A stretch of DNA of 64,000 nt from Halichoerus grypus (GCF_964656455.1 NC_135718.1:129687966-129751965); one strand, 5' to 3'. Counted from the first letter of the stretch, positions 1 through 11,599 are shown. Made by a program: numbers and translations. The notes: a model not told the origin generated them from the sequence alone.

Positions 1-160
1 AGCTCAGGTTGTGATCCTGGGGTCCTGGGATCGAGCCCTGCATTGGGCTCCCTGCTCCACAGGAAGCCTGCTTCTCCCTCTTCCACTCCCCCTGCTTGTG
101 TTCACTCTCTCGCTGTGTCTCTCTCTGTCACATAAATAAATAAAATCTTAAAAAAAAAAA
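1..160 (+). mobile_element. Can-SINE, head cut by window edge
   Basis: This is the 3' two thirds of a tRNA-Lys-derived carnivore SINE. The tRNA-like head lies outside the window. What remains is the end of the head, the CT-rich body, the AATAAATAAATAAAATCTT tail and an oligo-A run. It is the same family as the full copies described below. Confidence 0.93.
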
Positions 161-1134
161 GGAACTCCAAAAATCAGTTCCTCCATAAAGGCAATGAGAA
201 ATCTGGATAAAAAAACTGCCAAAATCAACTTTTTCAAACCCTTGAAATTAAAGTCTTTTGATAATCTAAGTGTTTATTCACAAAAAATGTCTGACTCTCA
301 GTAAGAACAATAACCTTTGGGGCATCTTAACTTTCCCTAATCCAATACCCCTTCTCCCACTTTCCAAGTACCATTTAAAGCTGATAACCTCACAACTACA
401 GTAGCTATGAAAACCAGCAGGCTAGCAGCTGTTGGAGAGGGGAAAATGGATTTAGAGTTCCCCAAAAGCCCCAATCCCAGAGAATTGTCACTATTTGACT
501 TGTCTGGCAGCTCATTGAAAAGTGCCATTTTCAGAGCTTGTCTTTATTTGACCTGAATCAGAACTCAATCTTTAAGAATAGTCCTAACCAAAGGGAATTT
601 ATCAAAAACAATCAGTGGCAGTTGTTTAACATTGAAGCCGCCAGAGGTGTTAACAGCTGTGGCTAAGAATAGGCTGATGAAAAATCTTAAAAGGAAAGGT
701 TGGAGAGTAATATGTCCACAGGGAGAGTTGTGAAGATCTGACAGAGTCCTGGGAACCTGGGAATTTGTAATGCCATATGCATGGTATATGCACATCCAAG
801 AAAGGCCTAAGAAGACCATAATGTCTCAATGCTGGCTGACTTCAAGGTTTTGCTCAAGCAAGTGAAGGCTAATAACAGGTGTAAACTGCCTGACAAATCA
901 TTGAAACCATATCCCAATACACACAGAGTCATTTAGCAAAACCTGGAAGACTTATTTCTTTAAGATATTTGAGGAAATCTCTATTCAATCATTAAATTGG
1001 CTACTAAGCTAACTCAGCAGAGAGTTCATATAACAAGAATATACACTGTACAGAATTAGTCCAGGAAACTCATTAAACAAATCTTGAGGAGAGGGTGAGT
1101 ATCTGATTTACAAAGTTGCCACATTGTATAATTT
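161..1134. other. No recognised gene or repeat
   Basis: About 1 kb of AT-rich unique-looking sequence. Open frames of 60-84 codons on the reverse strand show no domain and no codon signature. The part from about 870 may belong to the older L1 that is clear from 1.8 kb, but I could not match it with confidence. Confidence 0.4.
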
Positions 1135-1330
1135 AAAGATTTATTTCATTTATTTATTTTAGAGAGAAAGAGATAGAGAGGGCTGGGGGAGGAGCAAATT
1201 GAGAGGGACAAGCAGACTCCACACTGAGCATAGAGCCTGATGTGGGACTTGATCACATGACCCTGAGAGCATGACCTGATCTGAAATCAAGAGTTGGATG
1301 CTCAACCAACTGAGCCACCCAGGCACCCCA
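1135..1330 (-). mobile_element. Can-SINE, reverse
   Basis: Full-length older copy reading from oligo-T/AAAGATTTATTT to GAGCCACCCAGGCACCCC. It is flanked by a target duplication visible as CACATTGTATAATTTAAA before and CACATTGCATAATTTAAA after. It is the first of three SINEs stacked within 700 bp. Confidence 0.93.
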
Positions 1331-1361
1331 CCACATTGCATAATTTAAAATGTACAGTTTA

Positions 1362-1572
1362 GGGGCACCTGGGTAGCTCAGTTGGTTAAGTGTCTGCTTT
1401 CAGCTCAGGTCATGATCCCAGGGTCCTGGGATTGAGGCCCACATCGGGCTCCCTGCTCAGTGGGGAGCCTGCTTCTCCCTTTTCCTCTGCCTGCCGCTCC
1501 CCCTTCTTGTGCTCTCTCTCATGCGTGCGCTCTCTGTCAAATAAATAAATAAAATCTTTAAAAAAAAATAAT
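1362..1572 (+). mobile_element. Can-SINE, forward
   Basis: Complete copy from GGGGCACCTGGGTAGCTCAG to the A-tail. The target duplication AAAATGTACAGTTTA lies on both sides. The 3' copy of this duplication is itself the 5' target of the next SINE. Confidence 0.94.
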
Positions 1573-1588
1573 AAAATGTACAGTTTAT

Positions 1589-1790
1589 GGGGTGCCTGAT
1601 GGCTCAGTTGGATAAGCATCTGCTTTTGGCTCAAGTCATGATCTTGGGGACCTGGGATTGAGCACTGCATGGGGCTCCCTGCTCAGCAGGGCATCTGCTT
1701 CTCTCTCTCTCCCTCTGTCTCTGCCCCTCACTTGTGCGCACGCTCTCTCTCTCAAATAAACAAATAAATAATCTTTTAAAAATAAATAAA
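1589..1790 (+). mobile_element. Can-SINE, forward, stacked on previous copy
   Basis: Complete copy whose head has lost the GGT of the A box (GGGGTGCCTGATGGCTCAG). It follows the previous SINE by one target-duplication length. A third, decayed copy of the target (AAGTGTTCAGTTT) lies after its tail, so two independent insertions used the same site. Confidence 0.92.
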
Positions 1791-2102
1791 GTGTTCAGTT
1801 TTCAACAAAAAATTTATGTAGATATGTGAGAATTTATGAGATATATAAAGAAACCAAAAACTGTCTCACTAGATGGACTGAACAGTAGATTTCAACAGGC
1901 AGAAGAAAGAATCAGTGAACACAGAGAAAAGTCAATTGAGATTATCCATTCTGAAGAATTGAAATAAAAAAGAATGAAGAAAATGAACTGAGGTTTGAGA
2001 CCTCTGGACCACCATCAAGTGAACCAACACAAGCATAACTGACGTCTCAGAAAGAGGAGAGGGAAAATGGGCAGAAAGAATATTCAAAGAAATAAAAGCC
2101 AG

Positions 2103-2318
2103 GGCGCCTGGGTGGCTCAGTTTTTAGGCATCTGCCTTTGGCTCAGGTCATGATCCCAGGGTCCTGGGATTGGGCCCCATATCGGGCTCCCTGCTTAGCG
2201 GAGAGCCTGCTTCTCCCTCTCCCACTCCCCCTGCTTGTGTTTCCTCTCTCACTCTGTCTCTGTCAAATAAATAAATAAAATCTTAAAAAAAAAAAAAGAT
2301 TGTTTAAAAAAAAAGAAA
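2103..2318 (+). mobile_element. Can-SINE inside L1
   Basis: Complete copy inserted in the L1 ORF1-like region, with a long A-rich tail that continues as AAAGATTGTTTAAAAAAAAG. Confidence 0.93.
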
Positions 2319-2665
2319 GAACACCCAGAAATTTCTGAAAAACATTAGTTGGTACATCCAAGAGGCCCAGTGAACCCTCAGGGTAAACTAAATGGCATCC
2401 ACACCTTAATATGTCATAGAAAAACAATCAAAAGACCAAAGAATTTTGAAAGAAGCAAGAGAAACATGACTCATCACATACAAGAGATCCTCAGTAAGTA
2501 ACAGCTGGTTTCTCATTGGAAACAATGGAGGCCAGAAAGCAGTTGAATGATCTAGTCAACATGCTATTGTCAACCAAGAGTTCTATATCCAGCACAACTA
2601 TCCCTCAAAAAATGAAGGAGAAATTAAGGAGACATTTCCATATAAACAAAAACTGATATAATTCA

Positions 2666-2863
2666 GGGATGCCTAGGTGGCTCAGTAGGTTATACATCTG
2701 ACTTCGGCTCAGGTCATGATCTTGGGGTCCTGGGATCAAGCCCTGTATCGGGCTCCCTGCTCAGTGGGGAGTCACTGCTCCCTCTCCCTCTGCCCTCCCC
2801 ACCATTCCTGTGCTCTCTCTCTCTCAAATAAATAAAATCTTTAAAAAAACAAAAAAAGAAAAC
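2666..2863 (+). mobile_element. Can-SINE inside L1
   Basis: Complete, older copy (GGGATGCCTAGGTGGCTCAG head). It separates the ORF1-like and ORF2-like parts of the surrounding L1. Confidence 0.92.
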
Positions 2864-3495
2864 AAAATTATATTACCAAGGATAAAGGGACTCATCCCGT
2901 AATGATAAAGATGTCAATTTACTGAAAGGACATAATAACCTTAATCACATTATAGCAGAATCTTTATGAAGAAAAAACTGATAGAAATACAACTATAAAT
3001 AGACAAATCCACAGTTATAACTAAAGATTTCAATACCTGTCTCCCAATGATTGATACACATAGACAGAAAATAGGTAAATATATGGAAGACGTGGCCCAT
3101 ACTATTAACCAATTTCACCTAGTTGACATTTATAGAACACCCAACACAACAACAGATTTGTGTAGTAAAGAATTTGGCCTTGTTCAAAGAGAAGTCTGGC
3201 TTTTGCCCTCAGCTTCTGGGAGGTGGTCTGCTGTACCTGATAGGAGTGTCTTTGTTTAGGAACTGGCCACATCAGATTTTTTTTAAGATTAACTGTTTAT
3301 TTGTCTGAGAGAGAGAGAGAAATGGGTCAACAACATAGAAGTCAAGTCCTCCACATGTTCTCACCTGACACCAACTGTAAGTTCATGGTGTTCCCAAAAT
3401 GACCCTGTTTTGATAATTTGCTAGAATGCACTGAAATTATATTCACAGTTACAGTTTATCAGGGGAAAATGATACAGACTAAAATCAGCCAAATG

Positions 3496-3695
3496 GGGGT
3501 GCCTGGGTGGCTCAGATGGTTAAGCATCTGCTTTGGCTCAGATTGTGATCCCAGGGTCCCGGGATCAAGCCCCTCATTGGGCTCCCTGCTCAGCGGGGAG
3601 CCTGCTTCTCCCTCTCCCTTGGCTGTTCCCCCTGCTTGTGCTCTGTCACTCTCTCTGTCAAATAAATAAATAAAATCTAAATAAATAAATAAAAT
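3496..3695 (+). mobile_element. Can-SINE, forward
   Basis: Complete copy with a perfect 15-bp target duplication AAAATCAGCCAAATG at 3481-3495 and 3696-3710. It splits an otherwise unclassified stretch at 3.25-4.0 kb that may be an old LTR. Confidence 0.95.
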
Positions 3696-4017
3696 AAAAT
3701 CAGCCAAATGAAGAAACTCAATGGGCAGAATCTGTATGTACCAAATTCAGAGCTCCAAGTTTCCTCTCCCTGTAGAATCAGAATGCATTGTTTTTCTGAC
3801 ATTGGTGTGTGACAATCCATAAAGAATCATTCCCAACCACAAAAGCTCACCCGAGCTTCAGTGTCCAGAGTTTTTGTTGGGGCTTCATTGCATGGCAATG
3901 ACTGATTGCTCACATGGTTGAATTCAGTCTGTAGGTTGCCTGATAGTGAATGACCCAACGTCCCTACACTAAGACTATTGTGTGTTGCCATACCCACCTT
4001 AAGATCTCATGTGGCCT

Positions 4018-4212
4018 GGGATGCCTGGGTGGTTCAGTGAGTTGTTTGCCTTCCACTCAGGTCATATCCCAGGGTCCTGGGATCGAGTCCCATGTCAGGC
4101 TCCTTGCTCAGCAGAGAGTCTGCTTCTCCCTCTGCCTACTGCTTCCCCTGCTTGTGCTCTCTCTCTTGCTCTTTTTCAAATAAATAAATAAAATCTTAAG
4201 AAAAAAAAAAGA
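4018..4212 (+). mobile_element. Can-SINE, forward
   Basis: Complete but decayed copy (GGGATGCCTGGGTGGTTCAG head, FREE A-tail followed by GAAGAAGAAC). No clean target duplication is visible. Confidence 0.92.
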
Positions 4213-4421
4213 AGAAGAACATATAAAGGAAAAGCCAATCCTGAAAAGTTAGAAATCCAATGTCTACAGTATCTTGTGAGACTGAGAAATCCTTGACATT
4301 ATTGTTTGGTAATTGGGTGGGCAAGTCCCAAATAGCTTCCTGTATATGAGAAGAAAGAGACTTTCCACTTTGTGTGATGTCATTGCCTAAATAATACACT
4401 TGGATCTGATAAAATTGGAGT

Positions 4422-4612
4422 TTCTTCTTTTTTTTTTTAAGATTTTATTTATTTATTTGTCAGAGAGAGAGAGAGCACACAAGCAGGAGGAGCGGCAAGC
4501 AGAAGGAGAAGCAGGCTCCCCGCTGAGCAAGGAGCCCGATGTGGGACTCGATCCCAGGACCCTGGGATCATGACCTGAGCTGAAGACAGATGCTCAACCA
4601 CCCAGGTGCCCC
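4422..4612 (-). mobile_element. Can-SINE, reverse, abutting a forward SINE
   Basis: Complete copy from oligo-T to CACCCAGGTGCCCC. It lies head-to-head against a headless forward SINE with no spacer. Confidence 0.93.
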
Positions 4613-4757
4613 AGGGCCTCTGACTTTTGATTTCAGCTCGGGTTGTGGCATGGGGTTGTGCAATTGAGCCCTATATCGGGCTCTGTGCTCAGTGTGAAGT
4701 CTGCTTGTCCCTCTCCTCTCTCTCTCTCAAATAAACAAAATCTTTAAAAAAAAAAAA
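4613..4757 (+). mobile_element. Can-SINE, forward, head lost
   Basis: Starts at a decayed GACTTTTGATTTCAGCTCGGG, lacks the first part of the tRNA-like head, and ends in ATAAACAAAATCTTTAAAA. The neighbouring reverse SINE probably inserted into its head. Confidence 0.85.
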
Positions 4758-7323
4758 GTAAGCTACTAAGATATTTTGTCTTATTTTTATACTTTTAAAT
4801 ATCCATCTATGCTTAAATTTTGATGTGTATAGTATTTAACATGATTTAATTTTGTGGCAATTCCATCCTGCATTTTCTATCCACGTTTTGCATCTCTAGG
4901 TCCCAGAAAGACATGGATTAACCAGACTATAAATTTTTAGAACAATCCTAAAATCCTTGGTGAATTTTAATCTTTTTTGTGTGTGTGAAAATTAGTGAAG
5001 TCTTTAACTAGATTACACAAATTTTATTTTGGCCAAGGTTTAAATGTGTAAGTCCATGGATGTAGGGGGTGATTTCATTCACACCTTATTATAAGCCATT
5101 GTAAGGAGATATTGTCACTGAGAGGAATATGTTTAGAAAAGAGCAGTGAAGGAAAGAAAGGGGTCCCAGGATGGTACAGAAGGAGGAGAGGGAAGGCAGA
5201 GCAAAGTGGAGGAGGTAAAGGTACAGGAAGGAGATCAAAAGAGAGGCCATCTGAGGTTCGTCAGGAGAGTTTGGACTGAGCCTTTAAGGAAAGCAATTTA
5301 AAATTTTTTTCTGCTTTTCAGAGGCCTTTTTACGAAAAAGAATGTGGACCATCAAATCATTTGGAATTTTTGAATCCTTTAATTCTAAGTCACCAGGCAT
5401 GTAAATAATTTTGTTTACATATCCATTCCCAAGCGGTCATTGACATTTTAAATTGTGATAGAATCCTGTCAGAGCTTCATATATTAGGTGCTATTGGCAC
5501 TATAATGTATGTATGTGTAAGAAGTAGGACAATGACCTGGAAGTTCATTAAATAACTGATTGCCCATATTCAAATGATGAGAACAAACAGGAGACAGTAA
5601 TCAGCCCAGAGAACCTCAGTAGTATACCCACTTTGTCTGCAAGAGCCTTGAATCGTGCAAAATTCAAATCAAGAAGCTTATACCAAGGACAATAAAGTCT
5701 TAAGTGATGCTCAAGAGAAAAGAGTGGTGCATTTATTAGGCACAGGACCTACTCAGCTGTGCAGTCACTGAGACCCGCAGGAGGGGAGATAGCAAAAGTT
5801 TCTACTTTATTGATCAGGCTGAGCAGCAGAGGGTCCAGGTCACAGTACCAGAAACTGGGAAAAGATCAGCCAGAACACTGTGAAAAACCAGACTTCATTC
5901 ATAATGCTGCAGCATGAGAACCATTCCAAAAAGATGTTCTGTCTTGAGGAAGAGACTCGGAGATTTTGTAGAGATTTAGCCTAAGAAGTCAGCCTGAAGT
6001 CAACTAGTTTTGAGACTAGTTGGTCAAAAGTAGTTCTTCGAAGGGGGAAGTATTCTTTTTGCAGTTTTGTAGCCATTGGTTGGCACTACCAGCCAAAAGA
6101 TACTAACATGCATAGGCAGCAGGCCACCAAGTATGGTCTGAAGGGAATGGGACAACGTATAGCCTCTCAGAGGACAGAATTTCTGGCAATTTAATTCTTT
6201 GACCAAGAAACTCAAACCCAATCTCTAATCAAGGAAACAAATACTTGACCCAATACTATTGAGAATGTAGATGTGTTACCTTTCACCTCAATATCCCTGT
6301 CCAGCAGGACCTGCCATATGCTTGACTGGTGACCCATGTCTGAAGCTGTTTTGGAAGTTTCCTTCATTCTCCTTTCCATGGAGGAGAACATTATTGCTCT
6401 GCTGTTTTTCTCCAATATTGCAAAGCAGGACTGCTACGGTGGTTAATTTGACTACTTAATCCGTTGGGAGTCCTGGCTCTACTGCTTTCTAGCTGTGTGG
6501 CCCACTTCGTGGTTATGCTTGACCCACAGTTGAAATTTTAAACTTTGTCTTTCAGTGTGTATGTATGTTTCTATGTCTATAATTCAGGAAACTCTTCACC
6601 TCTCTTTGTGTAAATGTGAGATATTTTCCTACCTTCAGACAGTATTACCAAATTAGATTATAAAATCTGTTAGAGGAGAGCTATTTTGATTGGCTTAGAG
6701 ATAAAGAAGCACTTATATAAATTAAGCAGTCTTAAAAATACCCAGAAATTAAGGAAACTGAACTTCTAATACTTTCAATGTGAAAAAAAGGACATTTTTA
6801 TAGAAACTAACTCAAACGTTTTAAGGTTTCAAGTTAACATAATTTAGATAAATCTCTGACAAACAAAACTAGTTTGATAATTTTGGTTTAATAAAAATAT
6901 CTTTTTTATCTCTGAATTATAAACATCAAGTAAAATATTAGTATACATTTTTATTCTACTTAGATATGTACTTAAACTTAATTGGTTTACTGATTGAATA
7001 AGCTAGCATTATTACTTCTACTTAATGTTTAGGATTACAAGAAGTGTAAATTTGTGTTTAACCAAATAGAATAATTAGTCTAACAAACTTTATTTTAACA
7101 AAAATTAATTTGAAGTTAGTTTCTTTTTTTTTAAATCCAATTTGAAATTAGTTTTCAAGATCTTTGGGTTATTAAAACCTTGAACAGTAAATTGAGTTAC
7201 TTAATGGATATTCATTAGACAGCTAGATCATTTCTGAGATAAAATACTGAAGTACTGATTGGTAAAATTTAAGTTCTTATGCTTCTTATTGTTATATGCT
7301 ACAGAAAGACTATATCTTTGGGT
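4758..7323. other. Long stretch without recognised genes; one MIR remnant
   Basis: AT-rich sequence, very AT-rich from 6,640 to 7,300. The part from about 5,730 to 6,440 has the feel of an old LTR, but I cannot name it. It contains a perfect 8-bp inverted repeat, CAACTAGT/ACTAGTTG, at 6001-6022. No coding frame is supported. Confidence 0.5.
6460..6610 (-). mobile_element. MIR remnant, reverse
   Basis: CCTGGCTCTACTGCTTTCTAGCTGTGTGGCC resembles the reverse complement of the MIR core (CTGGCTCTGCCACTTACTAGCTGTGTGACC). The remainder is strongly decayed. Confidence 0.6.
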
Positions 7324-7553
7324 TTTTTTTAAAGATTTATTTATTTTTTTTTTAGAGAGAGAGAGTGAGAGTGCATGTACGTGCATGGGGGAAGGGAAGA
7401 GGGAGAGAATCCTAGTCAGACTCCCACTAACATGGAGCACAGAGCACAGAGCCTGAGGTGGGGCTCTCAGGCTCAATCTCACAACCCTGAGATCAGAGCC
7501 TGAGCCAAAATCGAGAATCGGCTGCTTAACCAACTGAGCCACCCAGGTGCCCC
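7324..7553 (-). mobile_element. Can-SINE, reverse
   Basis: Complete copy. The target duplication TATCTTTGGGTTT flanks it. The body is of an older type, with GTGCATGTACGTGCATGGGG instead of the AACACAAGCAGGGGG motif. Confidence 0.94.
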
Positions 7554-7689
7554 TGTATCTTTGGGTTTCATTTATACACTTATAAAGTGTATAATGCTGT
7601 GTGACTGACAGTATGTAATTATCCACCTCTTACTTTTCTCTGTCAAATAGAAATTACTTTGGTTAATTGTCCAGTGCATTTCGTTCTTC

Positions 7690-8600
7690 CTACTCCAAAA
7701 TATCTAATATCTCCTGAATCCATTCATGTCTTTTTATTTCTATCACAGTCATCACCGCACTTGCTTAAGCTGTGATAATCTTTCACCTGGACTATTGAGC
7801 TAGTTTTTAAATTATCCCTATAATTTATGGTACTATTTATGCAATTAAAATCAGAAAATAATGTTCATTGCTTTATAACTGTTGGTGTCTGTTCATTGCA
7901 TGGTCTGACCTTATCCTGTCTTTTATGTTTTTTTGTTTTTTTAAAAAGATTTTATTTATTTATTTGACAGAGAGAGCACACAAGCAGGGGGAGTGGCAGG
8001 CAGAGGGAGAGGGAGAAGCAGGCTCCCCGCCGAGCAGAGAGCCCAACGTGGGGCTTGATTCCAGGACACTGGGATCATGATCTAGCCAAAGGCAGACGCC
8101 TAACTGACTGAGCCACCCAGGACCCCCTCATCCTGTCTTTTCAACTTCATCTTCTATTCCTTTTCTACTCACTCTCACTACTCTTGAACCACATAGGCTT
8201 CCTGTGGTCATCCTTTCCAACCCAGCACCTTGGTGCTTGCTGTTCTGCCTACCTGAATGTTCTTTGCATGACTGGCTCCCTTTCAATATCCAGCTTTCAA
8301 TATGGAATCTTACCTTCTCCTAGAGGTCTTTCCTGCCTACCCTGTCTAAAGCACCTCAGCCCCACCACATTTCCACTTTTATTTTCTTCTTAGTGCCTAC
8401 CAAGTACCATGATCTGAAATTATCTTAGTCATTTTTCACTTGATTATTTTCTGTTTCCCCAACCAGAACATAAGCTCTATTAAAAGAGAGACCTTATATT
8501 AATCACCACTGTTTCCTTGAGGCCAAGAATGTGTCTGATACATAAAAGGAGTTCAATATGTTTATGGATGAAGAAATGTCTGTAATATTGCTGGGTCCTG
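7690..8600 (+). mobile_element. L2 LINE, forward, 3' part
   Basis: Resembles the 3' part of the L2 consensus: TCTATCACAGTCATCACCGC, then GCTTGCTGTTCTGCCTACCTGAATGTTCT, then GAAATTATCTTAGTCATT and the closing AGAACATAAGCTC segment. One Can-SINE interrupts it. L2 activity ended early in mammalian evolution, so this is among the oldest elements in the window. Not coding. Confidence 0.8.
7943..8127 (-). mobile_element. Can-SINE inside L2
   Basis: Complete copy inserted in the forward L2. The target duplication is TATCCTGTCTTTT before and CATCCTGTCTTTT after. Confidence 0.94.
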
Positions 8601-9144
8601 CCATGTGAACTTCCATCCCTACTGAGCTGAAAAATCAGTCCTGGGCCAGGACTGCTGGTCTTCCATTTCTTAGCATCCCCAATTGTTTTCTGCTTAATGG
8701 CCTTAGCCTCTAGGCATAGACCCAAAACAAAGAGGTAGAGAGGAGTTTGCAATGAACCTATCTTCTCTAATCTCCCAAGGAATGTTGCCCATGCTCCCCA
8801 ACTGCATTCCATTTTTAGCCTTGGAATGGAAGCCCTCTTTCAGCAAAGGCATGCATGAAAAGAGGCTATTTGGGGGCCAGGGTCAGGGTTCCAGGAATTC
8901 TTGATACTTTCCCCATATTCCCAGTGAGATTTTCAGGATTCCACTCTTTCCCAAACAAGTGTATCCTCCTGTCCCAGAGAAAAAGGAGCAGCAGAGCTTT
9001 GGTTGGCTGCATTTGGGCCTGGTGAGTAATTGATCTGAATTTCAGAATGTGATTTGTGGTTCTGCTTTTCTTTTTTGCTTCCAGCTTGGCAACCTGGAAC
9101 TGGAATTTGTCTTATTGCATCAGGCTACTCTGATTAGCCTAGCA
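8601..9144. other. No recognised gene
   Basis: Unique-looking sequence of average composition. A 110-codon reverse open frame (8480-8812) overlaps the end of the L2 and is not supported as a gene. Confidence 0.4.
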
Positions 9145-9561
9145 TTCATTCAACAGATATTTATTGAGTGTCCACTTTGTACCACTGTTGTAAGCACTTG
9201 GAATGCATTAGGAAACATAAAAGACAAGTTCTTTGCCCTAGAGGAGCTTCCACCCTAGTTGTAAGGATGGTGGGTGGGATAACAATAAACATATTAAATT
9301 TTATAGGATATTGGAATGTGATAAGTAAGTACTTTGGAGAAAAGTAAAAGTAAATGGGAGTAAAGAGAAGGGGAGGTATAGATTGCAGTTTTAAACAGGG
9401 GAACCTCCTTTAGCATGTGACATCTGAACAGAAGTTGAAGGAGACGAATAAGATATTCAGTCATGTGAATATCTAGGAGCAGGGCATTCCAGGCAAAGGA
9501 AGCAACTAATTCTTGGGCCTTAAGGCAGGGACCTGCCTGGCATCTTAAGAATAGCTGTGTG

Positions 9562-9776
9562 GGGGCGCCTGGGTGGCTCAGATGGTTAAGCGTCTGCCTT
9601 CGGCTCAGGTCATGATCCCGGAGTCCTGGGATCGAGCCCCGCATCCGGCTCCTGCCTCGGCGGGGAGCCTGCTTCTCCCTCTCCCTCTGCCTCTCTCCCT
9701 GCTCATGCTCTCTCTCTCTGTGTATCTCTGTGTCTCAAATGAATAAATAAAATCTTTAAAAAAAAAAAAAAAAAAA
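9562..9776 (+). mobile_element. Can-SINE inside L2
   Basis: Complete copy with a head close to consensus (GGCGCCTGGGTGGCTCAGATG) and an uninterrupted A-tail of about 19 bases. The target duplication AAGAATAGCTGTGTGG flanks it. The long clean tail suggests a recent insertion. Confidence 0.95.
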
Positions 9777-10015
9777 AGAATAGCTGTGTGGCTGGAGCAG
9801 GGTGAATAGGAGTGGTAGGAGATAAAGCCAGAGATGTGATGGGGGTCAGAATGTGTAGGGCCTTTAGCCATTGTAAGGACTTCGGTTTTTACTGAGTGAC
9901 ATGGGAGTCACGGCAGGATTTTTACAGAGGAGCACTCATTTAAATTTTAAAAGGTTTCCTCAGGCCCTATGTTGAAAACAGATTATACCAACACAGGGGT
10001 AGAAGCTAAGAGACC

Positions 10016-10206
10016 GGGGCGCCTGGGTGGCTCAGTTGGTTAAGCATCTGCCTTCGGCTCGGGTCATGATCCAGGACCGCATCGGGCTCCCTGCTCGGCG
10101 GGAAGCCTGCTTCTCCCTCTCCCACTCTCCCTGCTTGTGTTCCCTTTCGGGCTGTGTCTCTCTCTGTCAAATAAATAAATAAAATCTTAAAAAAAAAAAA
10201 AAAAAA
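10016..10206 (+). mobile_element. Can-SINE inside L2, body deleted
   Basis: Near-consensus copy with target duplication AGAAGCTAAGAGACC on both sides and a long A-tail. It lacks the CCAGGGTCCTGGGATCGAGC segment between ATGATCC and AGGACCGCATCGGG, an internal deletion of about 15-20 bp. Confidence 0.94.
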
Positions 10207-10474
10207 AGAAGCTAAGAGACCTGTTAGCATCGAATAGGAAGACCTGTTACTTACTATGCCAGTAATCCAGGCCAGAAATAATGGCAGTAGAAGGGAAAAT
10301 AATTGTAGGGGAGGCAAGTTTTCCTAGACTCTCTTAGGGTCCCTGGTTGGGTCTGAAAATTAAACTGATAAAGATTAACAGGAGAAAAGTATACATATTT
10401 ATTTTACATGTCGTAAAAGCCTTCATAAGGTAATGAAAAACCACCCCCCAAATGGTTAAACCTGAGTGTTTTTA

Positions 10475-10657
10475 CTTTTTTATTTAATTTTTTTTTTTAA
10501 GATTTTATTTATTTATTTGACAGAGAGAGACACAGCCTGAGAGGGAACACAAACAGGGGGAGTGGGAGAGGGAGAAGCAGGCTTCCCGCCCCAGGACCCC
10601 AGATTCATGACCTGAGCCAAAGGCAGACACTTAACGACTGAGCCACCCAGGCACCCC
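10475..10657 (-). mobile_element. Can-SINE nested in another SINE, inside LTR
   Basis: Young-type body with AGAGAGACACAGCCTGAGAGGG; part of the head (GCTGAGCAGGGAGCCCGATG) is missing. It sits in the oligo-T end of the next SINE. The pair together is bounded by a perfect 17-bp duplication AAACCTGAGTGTTTTTA at 10458-10474 and 10781-10797. Confidence 0.92.
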
Positions 10658-10780
10658 TGTTTAATTTTTTTTAATAAAGATTTTGTTTTTAAATAATCTC
10701 TACACCCAACATGGGACTCAAACTCACGACCCCGAGATCAAGAGTCACACACTCTTTCGACTGAGCCATCCAGGAACCCC
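10658..10780 (-). mobile_element. Short tRNA-type Can-SINE, reverse
   Basis: The shorter, older subfamily with no CT-rich body: TAATCTCTACACCCAACATGGGACTC leads to GAGCCATCCAGGAACCCC. It shares the outer 17-bp target duplication with the SINE nested in its tail. Confidence 0.88.
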
Positions 10781-11599
10781 AAACCTGAGTGTTTTTAGTG
10801 CTAGGTTTGATGCAGTGGAAAGTCATGGAAAGATATGATAGGGGAAAGAGTATGAGCTAAATGTAGTAAAGTGGGGAAAACTTAGCAAGGCTTGTTCATT
10901 CTGTTGGAGATAAGGTTATTTTTTTTTCCTCTGGTTATAGGGAGGGTGCCTCTCACATGAGGGTCTTATGACCTGCTTCAGGAGAGAAGGTCAGGGGGAG
11001 GGTCAGTGACCTTCCTGCTTCTGCTGTTTTCTTCAAACTCCTTCAGCTTGAAATATTCAGTATGCCAAAGCACCATATTTTGGGATGGTGTGTCCTGGGC
11101 CCCATCATAGTGAAAAATAGACTCCTGATATACTTTGACTATAAGCCCACAGGAAGAAATGTCTATGTCATTTGAGAGAAAGGAGTCGATGACTCCAGGT
11201 TTTTCTCCTGGACAAGTAGAGTTGCTGTCCACTGAGATTGGGAAGACCAAGGGTGGAGCCGGCTTGAGATGTGTATCAGACTTCTAAGTGGGGAACTTGA
11301 GCAGGCAGTTGGATACACAGGTCTGTGAGTTGTTGGGATATATAAAGTATTTAAAGCAGTAAAACTGTATGAGAGAGTGAGAGTAGAGAAAGAAAGATGA
11401 TCAAAGGCTGAGCCCTGGGGCACTCCAACATTTAGAGTGCTGACAATAGAAATATCATGTGAGCACATTAATTTTAAGTTGTTTTGTAGCCACATGAAAA
11501 AAAAGAGAAAGACAAAGAAACTGGTGAAATTAATTTGAAACCACATTTTATTTAACTAAGATATCCAAAATGTTATCATTTCAGCATGTGATCGCTATA

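Larger units (their letters stand above)
1791..3250 (+). mobile_element. Old L1 fragment (ORF1 and start of ORF2), degraded
   Basis: After two SINEs are removed, the sequence resembles a mammalian L1M-type element in the forward direction. Positions about 1,880-2,650 correspond to the ORF1 region, including the conserved stretch around GAAACAATGGAGGCCAGAAAG and TCTATATCCAGCACAACTATCC. Positions about 2,950-3,170 correspond to the endonuclease part of ORF2 (ATAGACAAATCCACAGTTAT, TTGACATTTATAGAACACCC). The sequence between these two parts is missing, so the copy is internally deleted. Both frames are full of stops and shifts and nothing can be translated. Subfamily not assigned. Confidence 0.75.
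10304..11107 (-). mobile_element. ERV1-like solo LTR, reverse, inserted in L2
   Basis: Begins TGTAGGGGAGGCAAG and ends ATTTTGGGATGGTGTGTCCTGGGCCCCATCA, the reverse complement of a TG...CA LTR. Its terminal motifs match the LTRs at 14.7, 24.0 and 35.9 kb. Four-base flanks TAAT and TAGT are a probable, slightly decayed target duplication, typical of gammaretrovirus-like (class I) elements. L2 sequence resumes on both sides. A nested pair of SINEs occupies 10475-10780. There is no gag, pol or env sequence, so this is a solo LTR. Confidence 0.75.

Noticed and set aside
1791..3250. Intact L1 reading frames
   Set aside because: ORF1- and ORF2-like parts contain many stops and frameshifts and an internal deletion, so no functional element is present.
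3418..3669. Recurrent 60-130 codon open frames with a PGWLSWLS...DPRVPGSSPALGSLLSGEPASPSPS...SLSLSNK pattern
   Set aside because: They appear wherever a Can-SINE is read in one particular frame, with the CT-rich body giving Ser/Leu/Pro and the AATAAA tail giving NK-stop. Same explanation for the reverse-strand DFIYLTERDT...GREREAGSPLSREPDVGLDPRTLGS pattern. They are not proteins.
6001..6022. Perfect inverted repeat CAACTAGT/ACTAGTTG
   Set aside because: An 8-bp perfect stem with a short loop is expected several times by chance in 64 kb. No other support for a structured RNA.
9562..9640. tRNA gene-like A and B boxes
   Set aside because: These are the tRNA-Lys-derived heads of SINEs. They lack an intact acceptor stem and cloverleaf and are followed by SINE bodies.
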